Shown: piece by piece, positions 1-6,490 of the stretch
How the letters are laid out: every line of letters begins with the position of its first letter
How positions within the stretch are numbered: the first letter of the stretch is position 1
Source of the DNA: Deltaproteobacteria bacterium
GTDB taxonomy: Bacteria; Myxococcota_A; Polyangia; HGW-17; SLPX01
Reading direction: 5' to 3'
DNA length: 7,960 nt
NCBI GenBank assembly: GCA_011390535.1
Contig: JAABSF010000103.1
Span: forward strand, 1-7,960
The notes under the pieces: model-generated
The model's database searches: none
The model's input: only the letters and a program-made list of their open reading frames with translations
What the model was told of the DNA's origin: nothing
Made by a program: the position numbers and the translations under genes

Positions 1-1907
1 TGATTACCTGGCGGATCACAGCTCCAATTTCAAAACTGACTAAAAGCGCTCACGCTATACGCAAGGGAAATCTGGATCAAAGAGTTGAGATCAAAAGCCA
101 CGACGAGCTGGGACAACTGGGCGACGCATTTAATAGGATGGCATGGAATCTTAAAGAAACCATGACCAAACTTGAGACCCTAAACAAAAATCTTGAAAAA
201 GAAGTTACAAGAAGAACAAAAGACATTAGAGGCATCTCGGATTTTATAAAGGTCTTAAATGAGCCTCTTCAAGTCAAACCCCTTCTAAATTCATCATTGG
301 CCGCGCTGAAGAAATTGTCAAAGTGTTGTGCTTGTGCAGTTTATTTCCATTCAACAAAAGACAAAAGCCTCCATTTGGCGGCTCAACTGGGAGCCCCACC
401 AGACTCATTCGGTCCCCACTCCACAAAAATCGGAGAAAAAAATGTAGGTAAAGCCGCCCAATCCACGGAACCTTTGGTTTTGAAGGAGATCCCTGAAAAT
501 GCGTCGTTGTGTTTGTCAACAGGCAAGAAACTGGCAGCGGCCATATATGCCCCGATAAGATTCGGAGACAACCTCGAAGGTGTTCTGTTAGCTGTCTTTG
601 AAACACCTTTGGAACCCGAGAACATATCACTAATAAAACAAGCCACACAGCAACTGGGAGTAGCTCTTTCCAATGCCCGTGCTTATGAGGCCACTGAACA
701 TCTGGCACAAGAACTGGAAAAACACAACGAAGCCTTAATGAAACAGAAAAACCTGCTTCAAAAACAAAAAATCAAGCTAATAGAAGCGAATCAGCTTAAA
801 AGCGAGTTTTTAGCTAACACAACCCATGAGCTGCGAACCCCATTGAATGCAATCATAGGCTACACAGGTTTGATAAGGGAAGGAGTCTATGGAAAAATAT
901 CAAAAGAACAAGAAGACGCCCTTGATGGCATAGACGAGAGCGCGCAAAGCCTCTTAGGGCTAATAAATCAAACATTAGACTATGCTAAGCTCGAGTCTAA
1001 GCAGATGCCGTTGGTGATTTCCGATGTAGATCTCAACAAACTAGTAGATAGTACAATTACAGCGGTGCAAGGACTCACCAAAGACAAACCATACCAAATT
1101 GAAAAAAAGCTGTCCTCAAAGCCCTGTGTACTAAAAAGTGATAGCGGCAAAATAAAGCAAATCCTAACAAACCTTATCTCCAACGCTGTAAAATTCACCG
1201 ACACCGGCAAAGTGCAAGTCAGCCTTGAAAAACTTCCCGACAAAAGCTGCATTATTAGAGTCAAAGACACAGGCATTGGGATAGATCCGGAAGACCGGAC
1301 GATAATATTTGAAGCCTTCCGTCAACTGGACGGCTCTTCAACAAGAGCTGCAGGAGGAACCGGTCTGGGGTTGGCCATAAGCATGAAGCTCGCCATTTTG
1401 TTTGGAGGAAAACTGGAAGTAGAGAGCAAAAAAGGAAAAGGGTCTGTTTTCTCGCTCACTATACCGGCTCAGCCCCCCTCAGACAAAAGCAAAGCAACCG
1501 AGAGAGCGGCTGTGGGACTGGATGATTTGTCTGCTACCATGGGTGTTCGCTCGGAAGATGTTGACTTACTGGAGACAGAGACCGATCTCCCTGAAACTCA
1601 ACCACAAAAAACACCTTCCAAAATATCTGTCTCCGATAAGATCGATCTCCACTCAAAACAGAATAAAACTGAAAACCTAAAGGGGTTCAGTTTTGATAAC
1701 ACAAAGTCCTCGATGAAATCGGAATCACCTTTATCAACAAAAAAATCCGCATTTTCACAAAAATCAGAAAAAAAAGAAATTCGCCTCAACTTGGAATCCC
1801 TGTCTGCGAACAAAGACAGCGAAGAAAAAAGCAGCTTGGCAACACCTAAAGACATAGAGCTGGAGCTGGACTTTGACCCAAACGCCAGTAAAAAGTGGAA
1901 CAAATAG
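1..1907 (+). CDS. Sensor histidine kinase, HAMP-GAF-HisKA-HATPase, 5'-truncated
   Basis: Membrane-associated sensor kinase of a two-component system that autophosphorylates on histidine and passes the phosphate to a response regulator. The frame is open from base 3 and no start codon is needed in view. Bases 3-140 encode a HAMP domain (ITAPISKLTKSA, then DELGQLGDAFNRM), so the Met at 138 is internal and the periplasmic/transmembrane part lies upstream of the window. A coiled coil follows, then a GAF-like domain (about 260-690), a second coiled coil (about 690-800), and HisKA with FLANTTHELRTPLN, the phospho-acceptor His being codon 825-827. HATPase_c contains the N box (NLISNAVKF, from 1170), G1 (DTGIGI), the F box (FEAF) and G2 (GGTGLGLAI). 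From about 1467 an unusual tail of about 146 residues, rich in Lys, Ser, Glu and Asp, runs to tandem stops TAG TGA. No response regulator is visible next to it. The family call is firm; the signal sensed is unknown. Confidence 0.95.
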   Translation, partial: ITWRITAPISKLTKSAHAIRKGNLDQRVEIKSHDELGQLGDAFNRMAWNLKETMTKLETLNKNLEKEVTRRTKDIRGISDFIKVLNEPLQVKPLLNSSLAALKKLSKCCACAVYFHSTKDKSLHLAAQLGAPPDSFGPHSTKIGEKNVGKAAQSTEPLVLKEIPENASLCLSTGKKLAAAIYAPIRFGDNLEGVLLAVFETPLEPENISLIKQATQQLGVALSNARAYEATEHLAQELEKHNEALMKQKNLLQKQKIKLIEANQLKSEFLANTTHELRTPLNAIIGYTGLIREGVYGKISKEQEDALDGIDESAQSLLGLINQTLDYAKLESKQMPLVISDVDLNKLVDSTITAVQGLTKDKPYQIEKKLSSKPCVLKSDSGKIKQILTNLISNAVKFTDTGKVQVSLEKLPDKSCIIRVKDTGIGIDPEDRTIIFEAFRQLDGSSTRAAGGTGLGLAISMKLAILFGGKLEVESKKGKGSVFSLTIPAQPPSDKSKATERAAVGLDDLSATMGVRSEDVDLLETETDLPETQPQKTPSKISVSDKIDLHSKQNKTENLKGFSFDNTKSSMKSESPLSTKKSAFSQKSEKKEIRLNLESLSANKDSEEKSSLATPKDIELELDFDPNASKKWNK

Positions 1908-2073
1908 TGAGGGCTCTTATGACAATAATCTTTGCATTCGGACGCCGATCCATCCCGGCCTGATGGCGTGCTCGGCATTGCTAATGAATGCGGGATAGAG
2001 CTTTTGACTAATCGCCGGGGTTTATGCTCGAAATCCTTCTGTTTCTATTGTTTCGCAAAGGGTTAGATTCCGG

Positions 2074-2094
2074 GTTCGAACGAGCAATTTTTTT
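2074..2094 (+). terminator. Weak intrinsic terminator candidate
   Basis: A short hairpin (GTTC, loop GAAC, GAGC, with one wobble pair) is followed by AA and seven T residues at 2088-2094. The 3' arm CGAGCA (2081-2086) can alternatively pair with TGCTCG at 2025-2030. It could end the histidine kinase transcript, but the stem is short and lies about 170 bases after the stop codon. Confidence 0.3.
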
Positions 2095-2098
2095 AGGT

Positions 2099-2222
2099 CA
2101 GTGCCCAAGCCGCCGGACGTCGCTGTTTGAAGCTCCCCTTCGGCGAGCTTCGTCAGCGACTCGTCAACGCGCCTTCAGTCCTTCGGACAGCGCCGCATTG
2201 CGACGCCGCCTTTTTGGGACTG
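2099..2222. repeat. GC-rich multi-hairpin element (structured RNA or dispersed palindromic repeat)
   Basis: This block is clearly richer in G+C than its surroundings and folds on itself. An outer stem pairs CAGTGCCCAA (2099-2108) with TTGGGACTG (2214-2222), leaving one bulged base. Inside, GTCGCTG (2119-2125) pairs perfectly with CAGCGAC (2154-2160), and GAAGCTC (2129-2135) pairs perfectly with GAGCTTC (2145-2151). These form one long hairpin capped by a CUUCGG-type loop. A second hairpin pairs GCGC (2169-2172) with GCGC (2190-2193) around GTCC-TTC-GGAC (2178-2188). The result is a three-way-junction-like layout of about 124 bases. I do not recognise it as a named RNA family. Tetraloop-capped GC hairpins between genes are typical of dispersed REP/MITE-like repeats, which I consider slightly more likely than a functional ncRNA. 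The strand cannot be assigned. Confidence 0.5.
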
Positions 2223-2355
2223 CCCCTTTTTACTGCTCGTTTTATTGAAAGAGATGCACCGTTGTTCTTTGAGCATTCGCTTGCAAAGAATGAAGCAAGA
2301 CAGCTGTCGGCTATCTTTCATTTTGGAAAATTGCACCATCCGGTCAGGATAGCTG

Positions 2356-2384
2356 TGGACTCTTCTTCGCCGTTCTTCTATAGT
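2356..2384 (+). promoter_or_regulatory. Sigma70-type promoter candidate for guaB
   Basis: TGGACT (2356-2361, 4 of 6 to TTGACA) is separated by exactly 17 bases from TATAGT (2379-2384, 5 of 6 to TATAAT). Transcription would begin near 2391 and give a guaB leader of roughly 115 bases containing the palindrome at 2415-2424. This is the best promoter match I found in the interval, by eye only. Confidence 0.4.
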
Positions 2385-2504
2385 CTTGCTCACTTTCACT
2401 GTTACTAAACTAGAAAAGCGCTTTGGAAAACTTTACAAGATATCGAATGAGCAAAAACGCAATAGCGCACAATCACCGAACTTTTTTATGAAAGAAGATC
2501 ATTC

Positions 2505-3974
2505 ATGGACAAAGATTTGGAAATGAAACACTTCATGAAAGGGTTGACCTTTGACGACGTTATAATGATTCCAGCTTATAGCGAAGTCTTGCCTAGTGAG
2601 TGCTGTGTAAAAACAAATCTTACAAAAGAGATCTCTCTTAACATTCCTCTCGTATCGGCAGCGATGGACACTGTCACTGAATCTGCCACAGCGATGTGCA
2701 TAGCGCGAGAAGGCGGGCTGGGTATAATCCATAAGAATATGTCACCAAAGGAGCAAGCCCTAGAGGTGACAAAAGTCAAAAAAGCCGAAAGTGGGATCGT
2801 CGTTGACCCTATTACAGTGTTACCTTCCTGTTCTCTGCGCGAAGCTTTGGGCATAATGCGAAGCAACAAGATTTCCGGGCTCCCTGTAGTCAAGAACAAC
2901 CAAATCGTCGGTATTGTTACTAATCGAGACGTTCGTTTCGAGAAAAATCTCGACGGCCCGGTGTCACACGTTATGACAAAAAAGCTCATAACCGCGCCGG
3001 AAGGGATCAGTGTCGAAGAATCCAAGAGGCTATTGCACAAAAACCGAATAGAGAAGCTACTGGTGGTGGACGAAAAAGGCAAGCTGGCCGGGTTGATAAC
3101 GATAAAAGATATTGAAAAAGCCCTTGCACATCCTATGGCCGTAAAGGATTCATTGGGACGACTACGGGTAGGGGCTGCTGTTGGTGTCGGCGCCGATCTC
3201 GATGAAAGACTAGAGCTCCTGTTGGAAGCAGATGTAGATCTTCTGGTTGTAGATACAGCACACGGTCACTCTAAAAGAGTGGGAGACACGGTCGCAAAAA
3301 TCAAGAAGACCGCCCCTCATTTAAATTTGATCGCCGGCAATGTTGCCACCCCCGAGGGCTTCAAATATCTTGTCGACGCAGGAGCCGATGGAGTGAAGGT
3401 TGGCGTCGGCCCAGGATCTATATGTACCACTAGAATCGTTGCCGGTGTGGGTGTTCCGCAAATGTCGGCTGTTTTGAACTGCGCAGAGGTATCCATCAAG
3501 ACAAAAACGCCACTTATCGCCGACGGGGGGATAAGATACAGCGGAGACGTGGTAAAAGCATTGGCCGCCGGCGCCCATACTGTTATGGTAGGTAGTTTAT
3601 TCGCCGGCACAGATGAAGCCCCGGGAGAGGTGATCCTATACCAAGGTCGTTCATATAAAGTCTATCGGGGCATGGGATCCATCGGCGCAATGAAAGCCGG
3701 AAGCAGTGATCGCTACGGACAAGAAGGAAAAGACTCCAAAAAACTCGTACCGGAAGGCATCGAAGGAAGAGTGCCTTACCGAGGAAGCCTCTCTCAAAGC
3801 ATTACACAGCTCGTAGGAGGGGTGAAATCGGGGATGGGATACACTGGTTGTAAAACCCTGCCCGAGCTGAGAAAAAATGTCCAATTCATTCAACTCTCCC
3901 CACAAGGCCTCAGGGAGAGCCATGTACATGATGTGATCATAACCAAAGAGGCGCCTAATTACGGCCTGGAATAG
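2505..3974 (+). CDS. guaB: IMP dehydrogenase
   Basis: Oxidises IMP to XMP with NAD+, the committed step of cytosolic GMP synthesis. The 489-residue length is normal for bacterial GuaB. The N-terminal part of the barrel (GLTFDDVIMIPAYSEV) comes first, then a Bateman module of two CBS domains (about 100-145 and 155-207), then the rest of the TIM barrel. Visible active-site features are the IMP-binding/catalytic loop GPGSICTTR with Cys307 (codon 3423-3425), the ADGGIRYSGD segment, GSLFAGTDEAPGE, the Arg403-Tyr404 dyad in SSDRYGQ and the flap EGIEGRVPYRG. The start at 2505 is preceded by AAAGAAG, 7 bases upstream. Met at 2523 and 2535 are possible alternatives, since conserved sequence begins at GLTFDD. 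The usual neighbour guaA does not follow: the next gene is convergent, so guaB appears to be transcribed alone. All key residues are intact. Confidence 0.98.
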   Translation: MDKDLEMKHFMKGLTFDDVIMIPAYSEVLPSECCVKTNLTKEISLNIPLVSAAMDTVTESATAMCIAREGGLGIIHKNMSPKEQALEVTKVKKAESGIVVDPITVLPSCSLREALGIMRSNKISGLPVVKNNQIVGIVTNRDVRFEKNLDGPVSHVMTKKLITAPEGISVEESKRLLHKNRIEKLLVVDEKGKLAGLITIKDIEKALAHPMAVKDSLGRLRVGAAVGVGADLDERLELLLEADVDLLVVDTAHGHSKRVGDTVAKIKKTAPHLNLIAGNVATPEGFKYLVDAGADGVKVGVGPGSICTTRIVAGVGVPQMSAVLNCAEVSIKTKTPLIADGGIRYSGDVVKALAAGAHTVMVGSLFAGTDEAPGEVILYQGRSYKVYRGMGSIGAMKAGSSDRYGQEGKDSKKLVPEGIEGRVPYRGSLSQSITQLVGGVKSGMGYTGCKTLPELRKNVQFIQLSPQGLRESHVHDVIITKEAPNYGLE

Positions 3975-3978
3975 ATAA

Positions 3979-4113
3979 AGGTGTTTTTTTAATAAATGAA
4001 CGGCTTGCGCTTTTTGTTGTGAGTGTGAATAGTTCGACCAATGACTCAGAACCCGCAAAGATCGAAACTCGGACGACCACCGGCAAATTCAATAAAGCCA
4101 ATAAAAAACACCT
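3979..4113. repeat. 11-bp inverted repeat across the guaB/PP2C convergent junction
   Basis: AGGTGTTTTTT (3979-3989, just after the guaB stop) is the exact reverse complement of AAAAAACACCT (4103-4113, inside the last codons of the convergent phosphatase gene). The T7 run at 3984-3990 could help end guaB transcription, but there is no compact GC stem directly in front of it, and the two arms are about 113 bases apart. The remaining spacer (3990-4088) shows nothing else. It may be coincidence in A/T-rich sequence. Confidence 0.3.
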
Positions 4114-5120
4114 AACCCAACTAATATCACCGCTATAAGAATAAAAAGCCATCTCTTGAGCCGATCTTTCGCCGGACTCCATGAGACATCTTCTTCTATA
4201 AGGGGTACTGTAGGCTCAGAGAGATCAGGCTCTTGAATGGCGGGCATGGCTATAGTGTGTCTGAGCTTATTTCTATCGAGGTTTTCGGGCAGTCTCCCCT
4301 CAGCCGCCGCTAGAGCCAACCCTTCCGGAGAGTCAACAATAACATCCCATGAAGGGGCATCAGAGGGTAACTCGTCTACCTGTAAAACCTGTAAGGTAAT
4401 ATTATCAAACCCCCCGGCATCATTGGCCATTTTAATCAAATTATCTACTGCATCCTTTGCTTTTTCGGTGGACAACTGTTGAGCAATCTCGTCTTCATAT
4501 ACCATCCCGGTAAGCCCATCCGAACAAAGCATTAACAAATCACCGCTAACCAAAGGCTCGGGCCCTCGCATGTCCGGTTTTACATCGTCCAGCTGACCCA
4601 AACACCTCATCAATATCCCTGCACTAGGATGATATGATGCCTCCAACGGACCCACTTTCCCGCTTGCTATCAGCTGCTGGATTACCGTATGATCTTCAGT
4701 CAACAACTCAAAGGTCTTGTCGCGTAATAAATAAGCCCGACTATCTCCCACATGTGCAACAAAGAACTCTTCTCCTTTGACAAGCAGACATACGCAAGTA
4801 GTACCCATATCTTTGAGCTCTTCATCCGCGAGAGCTTTTTCCCTCACCGCCTCGTTGGCACTCGAAATGGCTCCCCTCAACAGAGCTTCAGGATCAGTCT
4901 CCTCACCCTTCCAGTTCTCCTTGACGTTCGAGACCAGGGCTTCAACAGCCGTTTTTGATGCCAGGCTGCCTCCTGCATAACCGCCCATACCGTCGGCAAC
5001 AGTTAGAAAAACACCACCCTCAAGGCTCACCTCTCCCAAGGAATCCTGGTTTTCCTCTCTCATCGATCCAATATCTGTTTTGCCAGTTATGGTGAGTTCC
5101 ACGTTACCCAGTCGAATCAT
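4089..5120 (-). CDS. PP2C-family Ser/Thr protein phosphatase, C-terminally membrane-anchored
   Basis: Metal-dependent phosphatase (PPM/PP2C, Stp/PrpC-like) that removes phosphate from Ser/Thr of proteins phosphorylated by Hanks-type kinases. Numbered from the ATG at 5118-5120, the 343-residue protein shows TDIGSMREENQDS (Asp26), VADGMGGYAGG (metal ligand Asp43), GTT, VAHVGDSRAYLLR, EDHTVIQQLI, CSDGLTGMV (Asp201) and GGFDN (Asp239), so the metal site is complete. The catalytic domain ends near residue 250. A linker of about 75 residues, rich in Pro and acidic residues, leads to a hydrophobic segment at 324-343 that ends the protein. This predicts a tail anchor with the enzyme facing the cytoplasm. 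A GTG at 5130-5132 is in frame and would add four residues; an in-frame stop lies just upstream, so only these two starts are likely. ATG fits the family's N-terminus better. No kinase gene is adjacent. Confidence 0.95.
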   Translation of the reverse strand: MIRLGNVELTITGKTDIGSMREENQDSLGEVSLEGGVFLTVADGMGGYAGGSLASKTAVEALVSNVKENWKGEETDPEALLRGAISSANEAVREKALADEELKDMGTTCVCLLVKGEEFFVAHVGDSRAYLLRDKTFELLTEDHTVIQQLIASGKVGPLEASYHPSAGILMRCLGQLDDVKPDMRGPEPLVSGDLLMLCSDGLTGMVYEDEIAQQLSTEKAKDAVDNLIKMANDAGGFDNITLQVLQVDELPSDAPSWDVIVDSPEGLALAAAEGRLPENLDRNKLRHTIAMPAIQEPDLSEPTVPLIEEDVSWSPAKDRLKRWLFILIAVILVGLGVFYWLY

Positions 5121-5180
5121 AGGCCCCGCCACCGAGGCCGGTCAATACTTCTTCTATGCAAATACTTCAAATGATTCGGC

Positions 5181-5210
5181 ATTATTACCGCCTTTTGGAA
5201 AAACCGTCCA
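5181..5210 (-). promoter_or_regulatory. Promoter candidate for the PP2C gene
   Basis: Read on the minus strand, TGGACG (5210-5205, 4 of 6 to the -35 consensus) is followed after 18 bases by AATAAT (5186-5181, 5 of 6 to the -10 consensus). Transcription would start near 5175, giving a leader of roughly 55 bases before the ATG. This is a visual match only. Confidence 0.28.
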
Positions 5211-5599
5211 GGAAAATCCAAGTCTTTGTCTTTCAACCTCGTATACAGGTAAAAGCAAACAAATAAAACAGAAGCTATTCCCCTTTTAAATCATTTTATT
5301 TCCGTTACCTTTCCATGATCTCCGAGAATGCTTGAACACTTTATCTGATCTATGCTAGAGGTAAACCGGCTTTGCCCAATCCGAGTCAAGTTAATCGCCG
5401 GCACGACTTTGAATATGCCAACGGCTTGCCGACCATAACCTGGCACACTAATGTTTTTTCCGTAGATATGCCGGAGGCGTTAATGTAGAAATTTAGGAGT
5501 CACGCTTGAATTTGCGAGGCTTAATTCATCGGCGTTTTGTTCTGGTTTTTCCTTGAAACAAAAGGCCTTCTTCTTAAATCCATTACTACAAGAATCGAC

Positions 5600-5603
5600 G
5601 GAG
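5600..5603 (+). promoter_or_regulatory. Ribosome binding site deciding the mtnP start
   Basis: GGAG lies 8 bases before the ATG at 5612. The frame stays open further upstream to a TTG at 5537, but that extension (MFWFFLETKG...) has no family resemblance. The family's first strand (GVIGGTGIYE) begins ten residues after the ATG, so 5612 is taken as the start. Confidence 0.75.
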
Positions 5604-5611
5604 ACTACAAA

Positions 5612-6490
5612 ATGAACAAAAAGGCGCCCATTGCTTTGGGAGTAATCGGAGGGACGGGTATCTATGAACTTGAAGGTTTCGAGATAGAAGAAGAGAAATC
5701 GGTGGATACACCTTTTGGAAATCCTTCGGATGCTTTTATCATCGGAAAACTACATGGTTCCAGGCTGGCGTTCCTCTCCCGACACGGGAGAGGTCATCAC
5801 TGCATACCCCACGAGATTAACTACAGAGCCAATATATACGGCATGAAGGCTTTAGGTGTAGAGCGCGTCTTGGCCATATCTGCGGTAGGGAGCATGAGAC
5901 ATGATATTACCCCCGAAGATTTCGTAGTTGTAGATCAGTTCTTCGACCGCACGCGTAGCCGTATCTCAACCTTTTTTACAAACGGGTTGGTGGCCCATGT
6001 AGGCTTTGGTAACCCTACATGCAAAGAACTCTCGTTTCTGGTCACAAAGGCAGCAAAAGAATCCGGCGCCTCTGTTCATTCACGAGGAACCTATTTGTGC
6101 ATAGACGGGCCTCAGTTCTCAACCAAAGCGGAATCAGAGATTTACAGATCTTGGGGTGTGGATGTCATCGGAATGACAAACCTTACAGAAGCCAAATTGG
6201 CGCGGGAGGCTGAGCTTTGCTTCTGCACCCTTGCGCTGGTCACCGACTATGACTGCTGGCATGAACAAGAAGAAGATGTAAGCGTACAAGCTGTACTCAA
6301 CACAATGATGCACAACACCATCAAGGCCAAAACCACCATCAAAACTTTGGCTTCGTTGCTAAATGAAGAAAGACCATATGAGTGTGAATGCAGCTCCAGC
6401 CTTAAAGGCGCTATTATGACAAAACCCGAAAAAATTGATCCTGAGGAGAGGCGAAAATTGTCGATAATTGTAGACAAATATTTACCATGA
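5612..6490 (+). CDS. mtnP: S-methyl-5'-thioadenosine phosphorylase
   Basis: Cleaves methylthioadenosine, the by-product of polyamine and related SAM-dependent synthesis, with phosphate into adenine and 5-methylthioribose-1-phosphate. It is a cytosolic trimeric enzyme of PNP/MTAP family 2, and 292 residues is the usual size. Visible family signatures are GVIGGTGIYE (10-19), the phosphate-site LSRHGRGH (55-62), PHEINYRANI (66-75), AISAVGSM (88-95), DGPQFSTKAES (165-175), WGVDVIGMTN (181-190) and the base-binding VTDYDCWH (210-217). Ser170, Met188 and the Asp pair in TDYDCW support MTA rather than guanosine/inosine specificity. One small deviation is MTNLTE where MTNxPE is common. It is the first gene of a tight operon: its TGA overlaps the next gene's ATG. 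Confidence 0.96.
   Translation: MNKKAPIALGVIGGTGIYELEGFEIEEEKSVDTPFGNPSDAFIIGKLHGSRLAFLSRHGRGHHCIPHEINYRANIYGMKALGVERVLAISAVGSMRHDITPEDFVVVDQFFDRTRSRISTFFTNGLVAHVGFGNPTCKELSFLVTKAAKESGASVHSRGTYLCIDGPQFSTKAESEIYRSWGVDVIGMTNLTEAKLAREAELCFCTLALVTDYDCWHEQEEDVSVQAVLNTMMHNTIKAKTTIKTLASLLNEERPYECECSSSLKGAIMTKPEKIDPEERRKLSIIVDKYLP

Larger units (their letters stand above)
1908..2504. other. Long non-coding interval between histidine kinase and guaB
   Basis: About 600 bases with no gene I can support. Short open frames exist (2024-2248, 2127-2408), but they overlap each other in different frames, cross GC-rich hairpins and resemble no protein I know. The interval holds a foldable stretch at 1934-1991 (GCATTC at 1934-1939 pairs with GAATGC at 1986-1991, with a bulged hairpin between ACGC/CATC and GATGGCGT inside), a T7 run at 2088-2094, the GC-rich element at 2099-2222, two perfect 10-bp palindromes (GACAGCTGTC at 2299-2308, AAAGCGCTTT at 2415-2424) and a promoter candidate facing guaB. 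Base composition changes sharply from the GC-rich block to the A/T-rich guaB leader. Confidence 0.7.
5121..5611. other. Divergent spacer between PP2C gene and mtnP
   Basis: About 490 bases between two oppositely transcribed genes, without a supportable gene. The left part contains a promoter candidate for the phosphatase. The centre has modest inverted repeats (CCGGC at 5366-5370 with GCCGG at 5398-5402). The right part has AGGAG (5495-5499) six bases before a TTG that opens a 16-codon frame ending at 5556. I saw no SAM or other known riboswitch core before mtnP and no convincing sigma70 promoter for it. Confidence 0.6.

Noticed and set aside
138..1907. ATG at 138 as the start of the histidine kinase
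   Set aside because: The same frame is open back to base 3 and encodes the body of a HAMP domain that continues through this Met.
2070..2095. GGTTCGAAC followed by GAGC and a T run, resembling a tRNA/tmRNA T-arm
   Set aside because: The five bases on each side of the TTCGAAC loop cannot pair as a T-stem, and there is no acceptor stem, anticodon arm or CCA.
2024..2408. Open frames at 2024-2248 and 2127-2408 as small genes
   Set aside because: They overlap in different frames, cross the inverted-repeat element, lack a Shine-Dalgarno and show low-quality Arg/Ser/Phe-rich translations without domain signatures.
2223..2504. Purine (guanine/xanthine) riboswitch in the guaB leader
   Set aside because: The conserved junction and loop sequences of the purine aptamer are absent.
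2488..2526. 12-codon ATG frame overlapping the guaB start as a leader peptide
   Set aside because: No Shine-Dalgarno precedes it, it overlaps guaB out of frame, and its peptide (MKEDHSWTKIWK) shows no attenuation-like codon run.
5537..5611. TTG at 5537 as the start of mtnP
   Set aside because: The 25 added residues have no family match, while ATG 5612 has GGAG at a proper distance and gives the normal family length.
5121..5611. SAM or related riboswitch upstream of mtnP
   Set aside because: None of the conserved SAM riboswitch core segments could be found by eye, and the partial inverted repeats present do not match that architecture.
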